From DATGHS01 sp035307785 (GTDB lineage: Bacteria > Planctomycetota > Planctomycetia > Gemmatales > Gemmataceae): a DNA stretch of 5,922 nucleotides. The notes beneath the pieces are model-generated. The model worked only from the letters and a program-made list of their open reading frames with translations, had not been told where the DNA came from and searched no databases. The position numbers and the translations under genes were made by a program. This document shows positions 1-5,685 of this stretch, piece after piece; within the stretch, counting starts at the first letter, position 1; each line of letters opens with the position of its first letter. The DNA lies in NCBI GenBank assembly GCA_035307785.1, contig DATGHS010000156.1, forward strand, positions 1 to 5,922. The letters are read 5' to 3'.

Positions 1-1755
1 CGACAGCGCTTGTCCGCAGATGACGACAACACCGCCGAGCGTGTCTTTCTCCCACGAGGTGGTGAGCTTCGAGTCCGGCGGCAACACCAGACTGCGCACG
101 CTGCCGTTGTTGCCGATCCCTTCGAGGCAATAGACTAGTGGGCCACGTTGCAAAGCGACGCGGCCAACGTCGGCCTTCACATTTGGGTCGGCATGCACGC
201 GCTGAACTGGCATCGCCAACTTCAGCTCAACGACGTCGCCTTTCTTCCATTCGCGCTCGATACGGACAAAACCGTTTTTGCTCTCGGCCGTATGCTTTTC
301 GCCATTCACAAGCACCGCGAATTCCTTGCACCAGCCGGGGATGCGTAGATTTAATCCGAATGTTGCTGGCATTTCCGGCTCGAGACGAAGCAGAATGTTC
401 TCTTCCCAGGGATAATGCGTATCTTGCTTTATTTTGACCTTACCACTCGGCACGGTCACGTCGGAGGTGTTGGCGGCATACAACACGGTGTAAATCTGAT
501 TGTCCCGCGTTGCATACATGCGTTCGCCGATGCCGGGGACGTAGCGCACCACATTGGTTGGGCAGCAGGCGCAGTCAAACCATTCCGCGCGCTGATGCTT
601 GCCGGTGCTTGCCAGTGGATTGGTGTAAAAGAAACGGTCGCCTGAAAGCGACACCCCGGAGAGCAGGCCGTTGTACACTGCGCGTTCCAGCACGTCGGCA
701 TATTTGCCGTCGCCGGTCATTAGGAACATGCGATGGTTCCAAAGCGCCATGCCGACAGCGGCGCAGGTTTCGCAGTAGGCGGCGTCGTTCGGCAAGTCGT
801 AGGGAACGGTGAAGCCTTCATTGCTGGCCGACGAGCCGATGCCGCCCGTGATGTACATCCGGCGTTCCGTGACATCCTTCCAGATCTTTTCCAGATTCGC
901 CATCAATTGCTTGTCACCGCCGATGGCCGCCAGATCGGCGATGGCACAGTAGAGATACATCGCGCGCACCGCGTGGCCGGTGACTTCGTCTTGCTCTCGG
1001 ATCGGCTTATGGTCCTGAGCGTACTCGCCGAAGAGCTTGCGTTGTTCGGCCCGCCCGCGTACTTCGAGGAAGAATCTCGCCTGGTCGAGATATTTCTGTT
1101 CGTTCGTCAGATGATACAACTTGATCAAAGCAAGTTCAATTTCCTCGTGGCCGGAAGTCTCAATGCGTTTGCCCGGGCCGAAGACCGAGATGATGTAATC
1201 GGTGAATTTCTTCGCAACATTGAGCAGCTTGTCCTTCCCCGTGGCTTGATAATAAGCGACGCCCGCCTCGATCAAATGCCCGGCGCAATACAACTCGTGA
1301 CTGTGCGCGAGGCCTTTCCAACGCTCTTCCGGCTTGACTACGGTGAAGTATGTATTGAGGTAGCCATCCGGTTGCTGCGCGGCGGCTATCTGATCAATGA
1401 CGGCATCGACGCGCTTTTCCAACTCTGGGTCGCGTTTCACGGTGAGCGAATAAGCGATGCCTTCGATGACCTTGTACACATCGGAATCGTTGAAGAGAAA
1501 ACCCTGGTGTTTGCCTTCGGCTTGCTTGGCGGCGCTGGCAAAGTTCTTCAATCGGCCCGTGATCTCGCACTGACGAAGGTTTGCCGCAATGGTGGCGGTC
1601 TGGTTGGCGCGGAGCCGTGGGTTCCAAAACGTATCGTCGATGTGCACCTGCGGAAATGGAACGGGCGTCAGATGCTGGGGCTCGTCAGCTGCCGCATCGC
1701 CGGCGAATAGGCACACAGGCAAACCGAGGGCCAAGAGAATTCTTATCGCTGACAT
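1..1755 (-). CDS. GH127-type (DUF1680) exported beta-L-arabinofuranosidase-like glycosidase, C-terminus cut off by window edge
   Basis: I recognise this as the DUF1680/GH127 fold, an (alpha/alpha)6 barrel followed by beta-sandwich domains. Characterised members release terminal beta-L-arabinofuranose using a zinc-bound Cys nucleophile. 585 residues are visible, starting MSAIRILLALG. Residues 1 to about 23 look like a signal peptide, so the enzyme is probably periplasmic or secreted. Family landmarks are present: HSHELYCAGHLIEAG (151-165), the acid/base region SNEGF with Glu313, then ETC with Glu329 and Cys331, and DCACCPTN with Cys397-Cys398. The Glu313-Glu329-Cys331 spacing (16, then 2) matches Glu322, Glu338 and Cys340 of Bifidobacterium HypBA1, and the CC pair matches its Cys417 (nucleophile) and Cys418. 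The start is supported by GAGGAA five bases upstream and an in-frame TAG 18 bases upstream. The frame stays open to base 1; the family usually runs to about 600-700 residues, so the end is missing. The precise substrate is inferred; related families act on other arabinose linkages. Confidence 0.9.
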   Translation of the reverse strand, partial: MSAIRILLALGLPVCLFAGDAAADEPQHLTPVPFPQVHIDDTFWNPRLRANQTATIAANLRQCEITGRLKNFASAAKQAEGKHQGFLFNDSDVYKVIEGIAYSLTVKRDPELEKRVDAVIDQIAAAQQPDGYLNTYFTVVKPEERWKGLAHSHELYCAGHLIEAGVAYYQATGKDKLLNVAKKFTDYIISVFGPGKRIETSGHEEIELALIKLYHLTNEQKYLDQARFFLEVRGRAEQRKLFGEYAQDHKPIREQDEVTGHAVRAMYLYCAIADLAAIGGDKQLMANLEKIWKDVTERRMYITGGIGSSASNEGFTVPYDLPNDAAYCETCAAVGMALWNHRMFLMTGDGKYADVLERAVYNGLLSGVSLSGDRFFYTNPLASTGKHQRAEWFDCACCPTNVVRYVPGIGERMYATRDNQIYTVLYAANTSDVTVPSGKVKIKQDTHYPWEENILLRLEPEMPATFGLNLRIPGWCKEFAVLVNGEKHTAESKNGFVRIEREWKKGDVVELKLAMPVQRVHADPNVKADVGRVALQRGPLVYCLEGIGNNGSVRSLVLPPDSKLTTSWEKDTLGGVVVICGQALS

Positions 1756-1760
1756 GGTGG

Positions 1761-1766
1761 TTCCTC
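1761..1766 (-). promoter_or_regulatory. Shine-Dalgarno of the GH127 gene
   Basis: On the minus strand this reads GAGGAA, five bases before the ATG at 1755-1753. It confirms the start of the glycosidase together with the in-frame TAG at 1776-1774 just upstream, which excludes a longer N-terminus. Confidence 0.7.
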
Positions 1767-1779
1767 GTGATTCCTAGCT

Positions 1780-1785
1780 TTTATA
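1780..1785 (-). promoter_or_regulatory. possible -10 element for the GH127 gene
   Basis: The minus strand reads TATAAA here, 24 bases before the start codon, in an otherwise G+C-rich divergent intergenic region. It matches the sigma-70 -10 consensus at five of six positions. No convincing -35 box lies 16-18 bases upstream, so this is only a candidate. It would give a leader of under 20 bases. Confidence 0.25.
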
Positions 1786-1891
1786 TTGGAACGGCCGTAG
1801 GTCAGGCTTTCCAACCAGGCTGATGTGGCTGGGAAGCGCGATGTACGGGAAATCTCTGCCGGCGAAATGGCCTATTCAAACCAGCGCTCGG

Positions 1892-1901
1892 CTTGTACAA
1901 G
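1892..1901. promoter_or_regulatory. perfect 10-base palindrome CTTGTACAAG upstream of the barrel gene
   Basis: CTTGTACAAG is its own reverse complement and lies 26 bases before the ATG at 1928, within the divergent intergenic region. Such a dyad can be an operator for a dimeric regulator. A 10-base palindrome also arises by chance at modest frequency and no second copy is visible in the window, so the regulatory role is a guess. Confidence 0.15.
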
Positions 1902-1914
1902 TTGGGTGCCGGTG

Positions 1915-1919
1915 GGAGG
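1915..1919 (+). promoter_or_regulatory. Shine-Dalgarno that decides the start of the barrel gene
   Basis: GGAGG lies eight bases before the ATG at 1928. It favours this start over the in-frame ATG at 1823, which has no comparable site and would add 35 residues in front of an evident signal peptide. Confidence 0.65.
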
Positions 1920-1927
1920 GTTCGGAG

Positions 1928-2953
1928 ATGCCGCGCCTGTTGCCGATGATCTTGGGAGTTGCTGTGCTGCTCGCCGATGCAGCCATGGCGCGGTCTCAGG
2001 ACAGTCCGCTCTTTACCCCGCCAACCGCAACCCCGAGCACTTCGCAGCCGGTAATTGTTACCACACCCGTCCCGGTTTACGTCAACAACCCGTATTACCC
2101 GAATCAGCATCCCGGCTGGGTTTTTGGCGCGGAATTGGGCCTGCTCATTCCGAATGTGGCCGGCGACCAGCGCAGCGGCGACATGAGCATCGCCGCAGTG
2201 CCGGAATTCATGGCCGGCTATCAGTTCTTCACTGGCCGGATACTGTATCTAAGCTACCGCTTCATTGAGTCGGGACAAATTACGGATACCGGGCAAAATG
2301 TCGTGGCTTTTCAAGGCTTCGACGGAGGCGGCAATCCGATTTTCGCGCCGACAGAAATAACGCAAACATCGCGCGTCGATGCTCAGCGATTAGATCTGAA
2401 CTTCCGATTCCTCGATAACCCGTGGAATGCCTTTATGCGCTCGCGCTGGGAGCTGGGCATCCGGGCGGCCAGCGTGTTTGTCGACCAAAAAGTGACCGGA
2501 TTCAACATTTGGGACGGGGGTTCGTGGCTGAGCATGCACTTTTTGGGCATGGGGCCGCATGCCAATTATCGATTCAGCGCAGGGCTCATCGAATTAGCAA
2601 CCGAGGGGTTCATCGAAGCGGATAATGCATTTCTGTTTGGCACGCAGAAGTATCAAGCACGACCGCTCGTCGGCCTGGCTCCTGGCCAATCGCTACAAGA
2701 TTCCACCATTCAACCCTTAAGCTACGGTCTTTTCACCTACGAGCTGGACCTACGCGCTGGGCTCACGTTCACGCCGTATTTTCTTCGGCACGTGTGGCGA
2801 ATATCTGCCGGCTACGAGTATGATCTTTGGCTCTTTGCCGGCGGAGTAGACACCATCCCCTCCGGCCCCGGCCGCCTCTTCCCCGACTGGCGTTTTCGCT
2901 ATATCACGCTGTCGAATCGCGGGCCATTCCTGCGTGTGGAATTCCAATATTGA
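1928..2953 (+). CDS. exported protein resembling an outer-membrane beta-barrel, function unknown
   Basis: A 341-residue protein starting MPRLLPMILGVAVLLAD. Residues 1 to about 23 form a signal peptide (cleavage near AMARSQ). A Pro/Thr/Ser-rich segment (about 24-60) follows and ends in NNPYYPNQHPGW. From about 64 to the end the sequence alternates polar and hydrophobic/aromatic residues in short stretches separated by Gly/Asn/Asp-rich turns, for example YLSYRFIESG, LDLNFRF, RVEFQY. This is the pattern of a transmembrane beta-barrel, and the protein ends in an aromatic Tyr like many outer-membrane proteins. It is broadly reminiscent of barrel families expanded in planctomycetes (BBP7/DUF1551-like or MOMP-like), but I cannot assign it to one. 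The start at 1928 was chosen for its GGAGG site and signal peptide; an in-frame ATG at 1823 would give 376 residues with no signal at the N-terminus. It is transcribed divergently from the glycosidase and 133 bases ahead of the first protease. A porin-like role is only inferred. Confidence 0.72.
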   Translation: MPRLLPMILGVAVLLADAAMARSQDSPLFTPPTATPSTSQPVIVTTPVPVYVNNPYYPNQHPGWVFGAELGLLIPNVAGDQRSGDMSIAAVPEFMAGYQFFTGRILYLSYRFIESGQITDTGQNVVAFQGFDGGGNPIFAPTEITQTSRVDAQRLDLNFRFLDNPWNAFMRSRWELGIRAASVFVDQKVTGFNIWDGGSWLSMHFLGMGPHANYRFSAGLIELATEGFIEADNAFLFGTQKYQARPLVGLAPGQSLQDSTIQPLSYGLFTYELDLRAGLTFTPYFLRHVWRISAGYEYDLWLFAGGVDTIPSGPGRLFPDWRFRYITLSNRGPFLRVEFQY

Positions 2954-2978
2954 GATTAGCGGGTGACTCTCCGGGTCA

Positions 2979-2991
2979 ATCGTTAAACGAT
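2979..2991. repeat. short dyad ATCGTT-A-AACGAT
   Basis: A 13-base perfect inverted repeat with a one-base centre lies in the 133-base gap between the barrel gene and protease copy 1. The loop is too small for a terminator hairpin, and no T-run follows on the plus strand. It could be a protein-binding dyad or chance. Confidence 0.15.
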
Positions 2992-3016
2992 GTTACAAAA
3001 AAGCCCCTGAAGCCGC

Positions 3017-3046
3017 TTGCAACAAACCATACCTTCTGGATAGGAT
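3017..3046 (+). promoter_or_regulatory. possible sigma-70-like promoter for the protease cluster
   Basis: TTGCAA (3017-3022) and TAGGAT (3041-3046) are 18 bases apart. Each matches the sigma-70 consensus at four of six positions, and they end 40 bases before the ATG of protease copy 1. Position and spacing are right for a promoter driving copies 1 and 2, but the match is modest. Confidence 0.3.
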
Positions 3047-3075
3047 ATTCCTGACATTCTCATCTTTATTGTTGC

Positions 3076-3080
3076 AGGAG
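3076..3080 (+). promoter_or_regulatory. Shine-Dalgarno that decides the start of protease copy 1
   Basis: AGGAG lies six bases before the ATG at 3087. In-frame TTG codons at 3069 and 3072 would place this site inside the coding region, so the ATG at 3087 is preferred. It also puts the signal peptide at the true N-terminus. Confidence 0.75.
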
Positions 3081-3086
3081 CGAAAC

Positions 3087-4211
3087 ATGGTGCGGTCGCG
3101 TGTTCGCCTCGCTATTGCCTTTGCCGTAACGCTGGCGCTAGTGCCTAGTTTCGCGCGGGCTGAAGAAAATGTCTACAAGAAGGCATTGAAATCCACGGTG
3201 TTCATCATGGCCCAGATCGAGGGCGGCATCGCCATGGGCAGCGGCTCGCTCATCGACGCGGACAAGAAACTCATTCTTACCAATTACCACGTGGTCGCGG
3301 GCACCAAGGACCTGATTATTTTCTTTCCTCGATTTGACTCTAGCGGCAAACTTATTCCGGAAAAGAACGCCTATTTTGCTATGTACCGAAACGGATCGGG
3401 CTATCAGGTCGGCAAGGTGTTTGCCGAAGACAAGAAGCACGATCTAGCCCTCATACAGATACCCGAGATTCCGGTCAACACGCCGGCGCTGAAGCTGGCC
3501 AAGGACAGCCCAGATCCTAGCGACAAGGTGCATTCAATTGGCAGTCCAGGTGCTAGTGGCGCGGTGTTCACGTACACCGAGGGCAGCGTCAAAGCGGTGT
3601 ATAACAAGAAATGGCCTGCGGGAGACGAACGGCTTAACCTGCAACTAGAGTCGCGCGTTATCGAAACGACCTCCCCCACGAACCACGGCGATAGCGGGGG
3701 CCCCCTGATGAACAACAATGCCGAATTGGTGGGAGTAACCCAGGGCGGGTCGAATGAAAAAGGCGCTAATCTGATTAATTGGTTCATTGACATCAGCGAA
3801 GTGAAGGCATTTCTCAAGAGCAAAGGCATCGAGCCAAGCGCGGCCGTGGCTACGGGTGACAACTCCAAAGAGAAGCCAATACCCAAGGTTGATGAAAAAG
3901 CCAAGCGCGAGACCGATGCCCTGGCGAAATTGGACCTGGCAAAGAAAATGAAACCCGAAAAGGCGATGGAAGCATTTCGTGACATTGTGAAGAACTTTGC
4001 CGGAACGAAAGCGGCCGACGAAGCCTCCAAATTAATGGACCGGCAGGAGATCGACAAGAAAGAAGCCGACGCCGCCACGAAGCTCGAACTCGCCAAGGAT
4101 TTGGCTCAAAACGGCAAGGTCGAAAAGGCCAAGGAACGCTACCGCGAGATCATCAAAAACTTTCCCGGCACGAAGGCCGCCGTAGAAGCACAGAAATTGC
4201 TCGACAAATAA
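3087..4211 (+). CDS. exported trypsin-like (S1/HtrA-type) serine protease with C-terminal TPR-like repeats, copy 1
   Basis: A 374-residue protein. Residues 1-25 are a clear signal peptide (RSRVR, hydrophobic core, ARA before Glu26), so it acts outside the cytoplasm. Residues about 30-245 are a chymotrypsin-fold protease domain with an apparently complete triad: His68 in LTNYHVV, Asp119 in KKHDLALIQI and Ser203 in NHGDSGGPL. The surroundings (GSGSLID before the His, HSIGSPG before the Ser) resemble HtrA/Deg proteases. No PDZ domain follows. Instead there is a short charged linker (about 249-273) and two related helical repeats (275-320, 326-374) with the shared core AKERYREIIKNFPGTKAA, like a TPR unit. 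The mature protein has no Cys. It starts 133 bases after the barrel gene and ends 45 bases before copy 2, so the two protease genes are probably co-transcribed. Proteolysis is inferred from the intact triad; the substrate is unknown. Confidence 0.92.
   Translation: MVRSRVRLAIAFAVTLALVPSFARAEENVYKKALKSTVFIMAQIEGGIAMGSGSLIDADKKLILTNYHVVAGTKDLIIFFPRFDSSGKLIPEKNAYFAMYRNGSGYQVGKVFAEDKKHDLALIQIPEIPVNTPALKLAKDSPDPSDKVHSIGSPGASGAVFTYTEGSVKAVYNKKWPAGDERLNLQLESRVIETTSPTNHGDSGGPLMNNNAELVGVTQGGSNEKGANLINWFIDISEVKAFLKSKGIEPSAAVATGDNSKEKPIPKVDEKAKRETDALAKLDLAKKMKPEKAMEAFRDIVKNFAGTKAADEASKLMDRQEIDKKEADAATKLELAKDLAQNGKVEKAKERYREIIKNFPGTKAAVEAQKLLDK
3909..4046 (+). repeat. copy 1, C-terminal repeat unit 1
   Basis: This encodes residues 275-320 (ETDALAKLDLAK ... 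IVKNFAGTKAADEASKL), a roughly 45-residue helix-turn-helix-like unit. It aligns with the next unit and with both units of copy 2. The pattern, with Ala/Leu at heptad-like spacing and an aromatic-Gly/Asp-Thr-Lys-Ala-Ala turn, resembles TPR units of the kind found in YbgF/BamD-like proteins. Confidence 0.7.
4062..4208 (+). repeat. copy 1, C-terminal repeat unit 2
   Basis: This encodes residues 326-374 (EADAATKLELAKDL ... IIKNFPGTKAAVEAQKLL). It is the second, slightly longer TPR-like unit and runs to the stop codon. It is closest to unit 2 of copy 2, with which it shares AKERYREI, suggesting that the two-unit arrangement predates duplication of the whole gene. Confidence 0.7.
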
Positions 4212-4245
4212 CCGCCGGAAATCCTCGCCCGCCTTTCCGCTTCTA

Positions 4246-4250
4246 AGAGG
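4246..4250 (+). promoter_or_regulatory. Shine-Dalgarno that supports the GTG start of copy 2
   Basis: AGAGG lies six bases before the GTG at 4257. The codons after this GTG make a signal peptide that matches the other two copies in position, and no ATG lies in frame before the protease domain begins, so GTG is the likely start. Confidence 0.6.
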
Positions 4251-4256
4251 TTAGAC

Positions 4257-5468
4257 GTGAACCTGCCGATTTCATCCCGCCCGCTTGCCTTTCCTCTCCT
4301 CGCCCTCGTTGTTTCCGTTCTGCCCGCCGATGGACGCGCCGACGAGAAAGCTGCGGAAAAGGGCGTGCGATCGACCGTGTGGGTGATGTCAAAAATCGAT
4401 GGCAACCGGTACATGTCTGGCAGCGGAGTAGTGATCGATACCGCCAAAAAACTTGTAGTTACGAGCCAGCACTTTCTCAATGATAACAAGGGCGTGCTGG
4501 TAGTTTTTCCGAAATACCAAGACGGGAAGGTTATCACCGAACGCAATACATACCTGGAAGCGCTGCGGACCGGGGAAGGGGTAAACGCCACGGTTTTCGC
4601 GGAAGACAAGATGCATGATCTGGCTTTGCTGCAAGTGGAAACCATTCCCGCCGACGTACCGGCGATAAAACTGGTCAAAGACAACCCGGCGCCCGGCGAC
4701 AAGGTGCATTCCATTGGTAGCCCCGGCAATATGGGGCCGATGTTCGCTTGCGCTGAAGCCAGCGTAAAGCAATCGGTAACGCTGAACTGGCGCTTGCTAA
4801 TGGGCGTCGGCAAGCTGCCTTTGACTTTCAGCGCCAAGGTACTGGAGCTTTCCGCGGTGGTAAACGGCGGCGACACTGGCGGGCCGCTGCTTAGCGAAAA
4901 GGGCAATCTTGCCGGCGTCTCGTCCGGCGTGACCTCGGGCAACGGCGGCTCCTGCTACATCGACGTCTCCGAAATCAAGGCGCTGCTGCATAGCAAGATG
5001 ATTGACCCGATAGTTGCTGCCGATGATCCCGGCGCTCCGGCTCCGAAGCCCGAGGCTGTAGCCAAGGCGGATCCCAAGAAAGATCCGAAAAAAGACCTGA
5101 AGGGCAAGAACAATCCGAGGGCCAAGCCCGACGCCCAGGCCAAGACGACTGATCCCGTCAAGCGCGAGGCCGAGGCTTCATTGAAGCTCGATCAAGCCAA
5201 GAAAGCCGATCCTGCCAAGGCGCTCGATCTTCTCCGCGATGTCGTGAAGAACTTTGCCGACACCAAGGCGGCCGAAGAAGCGAAGCCGTTGCTGGATAAG
5301 GCCGAGGCCGAGAAGAAAGAGGCCGACGCGTACATCAAACTTGACTTGGCCCGTGACTTGGAAAAAGGCAACCCGGCCAAGGCAAAGGAGCGCTACCGCG
5401 AGATTGTGAAGGAATACCCCGGTACCAAGGCCGCCGAGGAAGCGAAAAAGCTCATTGACCAGAAATGA
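4257..5468 (+). CDS. exported trypsin-like protease homolog with catalytic Ser replaced by Thr and C-terminal TPR-like repeats, copy 2
   Basis: A 403-residue paralog of copy 1. Residues 1 to about 28 are a signal peptide ending GRA before Asp29. Residues about 34-248 are the protease domain: His72 in VTSQHFL and Asp121 in KMHDLALLQV are kept, but the nucleophile motif reads NGGDTGGPL with Thr207 (ACT, 4875-4877) where the family has Ser. HSIGSPG is conserved. It may be catalytically impaired, a non-catalytic regulator, or an unusual Thr enzyme; the sequence cannot decide. Two Cys in the mature domain (165, 233) are absent from copy 1. A Lys/Pro/Asp/Ala-rich linker (about 256-303) follows, longer than in copy 1, then two TPR-like repeats (304-348, 355-403). 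The reading frame is intact and there is no sign of decay, which argues for retained function. It starts with GTG, 45 bases after copy 1, probably in one operon, and is followed by a large inverted repeat. Confidence 0.9.
   Translation: MNLPISSRPLAFPLLALVVSVLPADGRADEKAAEKGVRSTVWVMSKIDGNRYMSGSGVVIDTAKKLVVTSQHFLNDNKGVLVVFPKYQDGKVITERNTYLEALRTGEGVNATVFAEDKMHDLALLQVETIPADVPAIKLVKDNPAPGDKVHSIGSPGNMGPMFACAEASVKQSVTLNWRLLMGVGKLPLTFSAKVLELSAVVNGGDTGGPLLSEKGNLAGVSSGVTSGNGGSCYIDVSEIKALLHSKMIDPIVAADDPGAPAPKPEAVAKADPKKDPKKDLKGKNNPRAKPDAQAKTTDPVKREAEASLKLDQAKKADPAKALDLLRDVVKNFADTKAAEEAKPLLDKAEAEKKEADAYIKLDLARDLEKGNPAKAKERYREIVKEYPGTKAAEEAKKLIDQK
5166..5300 (+). repeat. copy 2, C-terminal repeat unit 1
   Basis: This encodes residues 304-348 (EAEASLKLDQAKK ... 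VVKNFADTKAAEEAKPLL). It aligns with unit 1 of copy 1, sharing VKNFA-x-TKAA, and follows a Lys-rich linker. Confidence 0.7.
5319..5465 (+). repeat. copy 2, C-terminal repeat unit 2
   Basis: This encodes residues 355-403 (EADAYIKLDLARDL ... IVKEYPGTKAAEEAKKLI) and ends at the stop codon. It resembles unit 2 of copy 1 more than unit 1 of its own protein. Confidence 0.7.
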
Positions 5469-5492
5469 ACAGCTGTCAGTGACTTAAGGAGA

Positions 5493-5557
5493 GTGGGGCC
5501 AGTAATGGCGCCGGTGCTTTCAAACGGTTACGACACCGGGGCCATCACTGGCCCCGC
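5493..5557. repeat. long imperfect inverted repeat downstream of copy 2, possible stem-loop terminator
   Basis: The arms are 5493-5516 and 5534-5557, each 24 bases, around a 17-base loop. Read as reverse complements they agree at 21 of 24 positions, and one of the differences is a permitted U-G pair. The arms are G+C-rich (GGGGCCAG ... CTGGCCCC). The structure begins 24 bases after the stop codon of copy 2, where a terminator would sit, but no T-run follows on either strand. It may be a U-tract-less terminator, an RNA-processing or stabilising hairpin between copies 2 and 3, or a small dispersed palindromic repeat. Confidence 0.75.
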
Positions 5558-5685
5558 TCGCCTTGAGCCAACACCTGCTATCCGTGAAATCAGCGGTTTC
5601 ATGCCAAAAACACTTCCGTAGCCGCATTTTTGCCGCATAATAGTAAAGACCACCACGCCTTCGATTCGTACCGTTGGAGCACGAC
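5558..5685 (+). promoter_or_regulatory. leader region of copy 3 with a weak promoter-like site
   Basis: No gene is seen here. CATAAT at 5636-5641 matches the -10 consensus at five of six positions and lies 44 bases before the copy 3 ATG. The expected -35 position (near 5613) reads CTTCCG, a poor match. Together with the hairpin upstream, this suggests copy 3 may have its own promoter, but the evidence is thin. Confidence 0.25.

Noticed and set aside
733..1710. Plus-strand open frame of 325 codons
   Set aside because: It lies entirely antisense to the GH127 gene, whose catalytic motifs, signal peptide and Shine-Dalgarno are clear. The plus-strand translation shows no recognisable domain, so it is a shadow of codon bias.
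1823..1927. Upstream extension of the barrel gene from the ATG at 1823
   Set aside because: It would bury a signal peptide behind 35 residues of unremarkable sequence and ignores the GGAGG site placed correctly for the ATG at 1928.
3069..3086. TTG start for protease copy 1
   Set aside because: It would translate the AGGAG ribosome-binding site. The ATG at 3087 has ideal spacing and starts the signal peptide.
2954..3086. Intrinsic terminator after the barrel gene
   Set aside because: No G+C-rich stem followed by a T-run is present on the plus strand. The only dyad (2979-2991) has a one-base centre and cannot form a normal hairpin.
3404..4096. Minus-strand open frame of 230 codons opposite protease copy 1
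   Set aside because: The product is a Ser/Ala/Leu-rich mirror of the protease codons with no domain, and the opposite strand carries an intact triad and repeats.
4139..4942. Minus-strand open frame of 267 codons opposite copies 1 and 2
   Set aside because: It spans the end of one protease gene and most of the next, has no recognisable domain, and parallels the antisense frame seen opposite copy 1, as expected from shared codon bias in paralogs.
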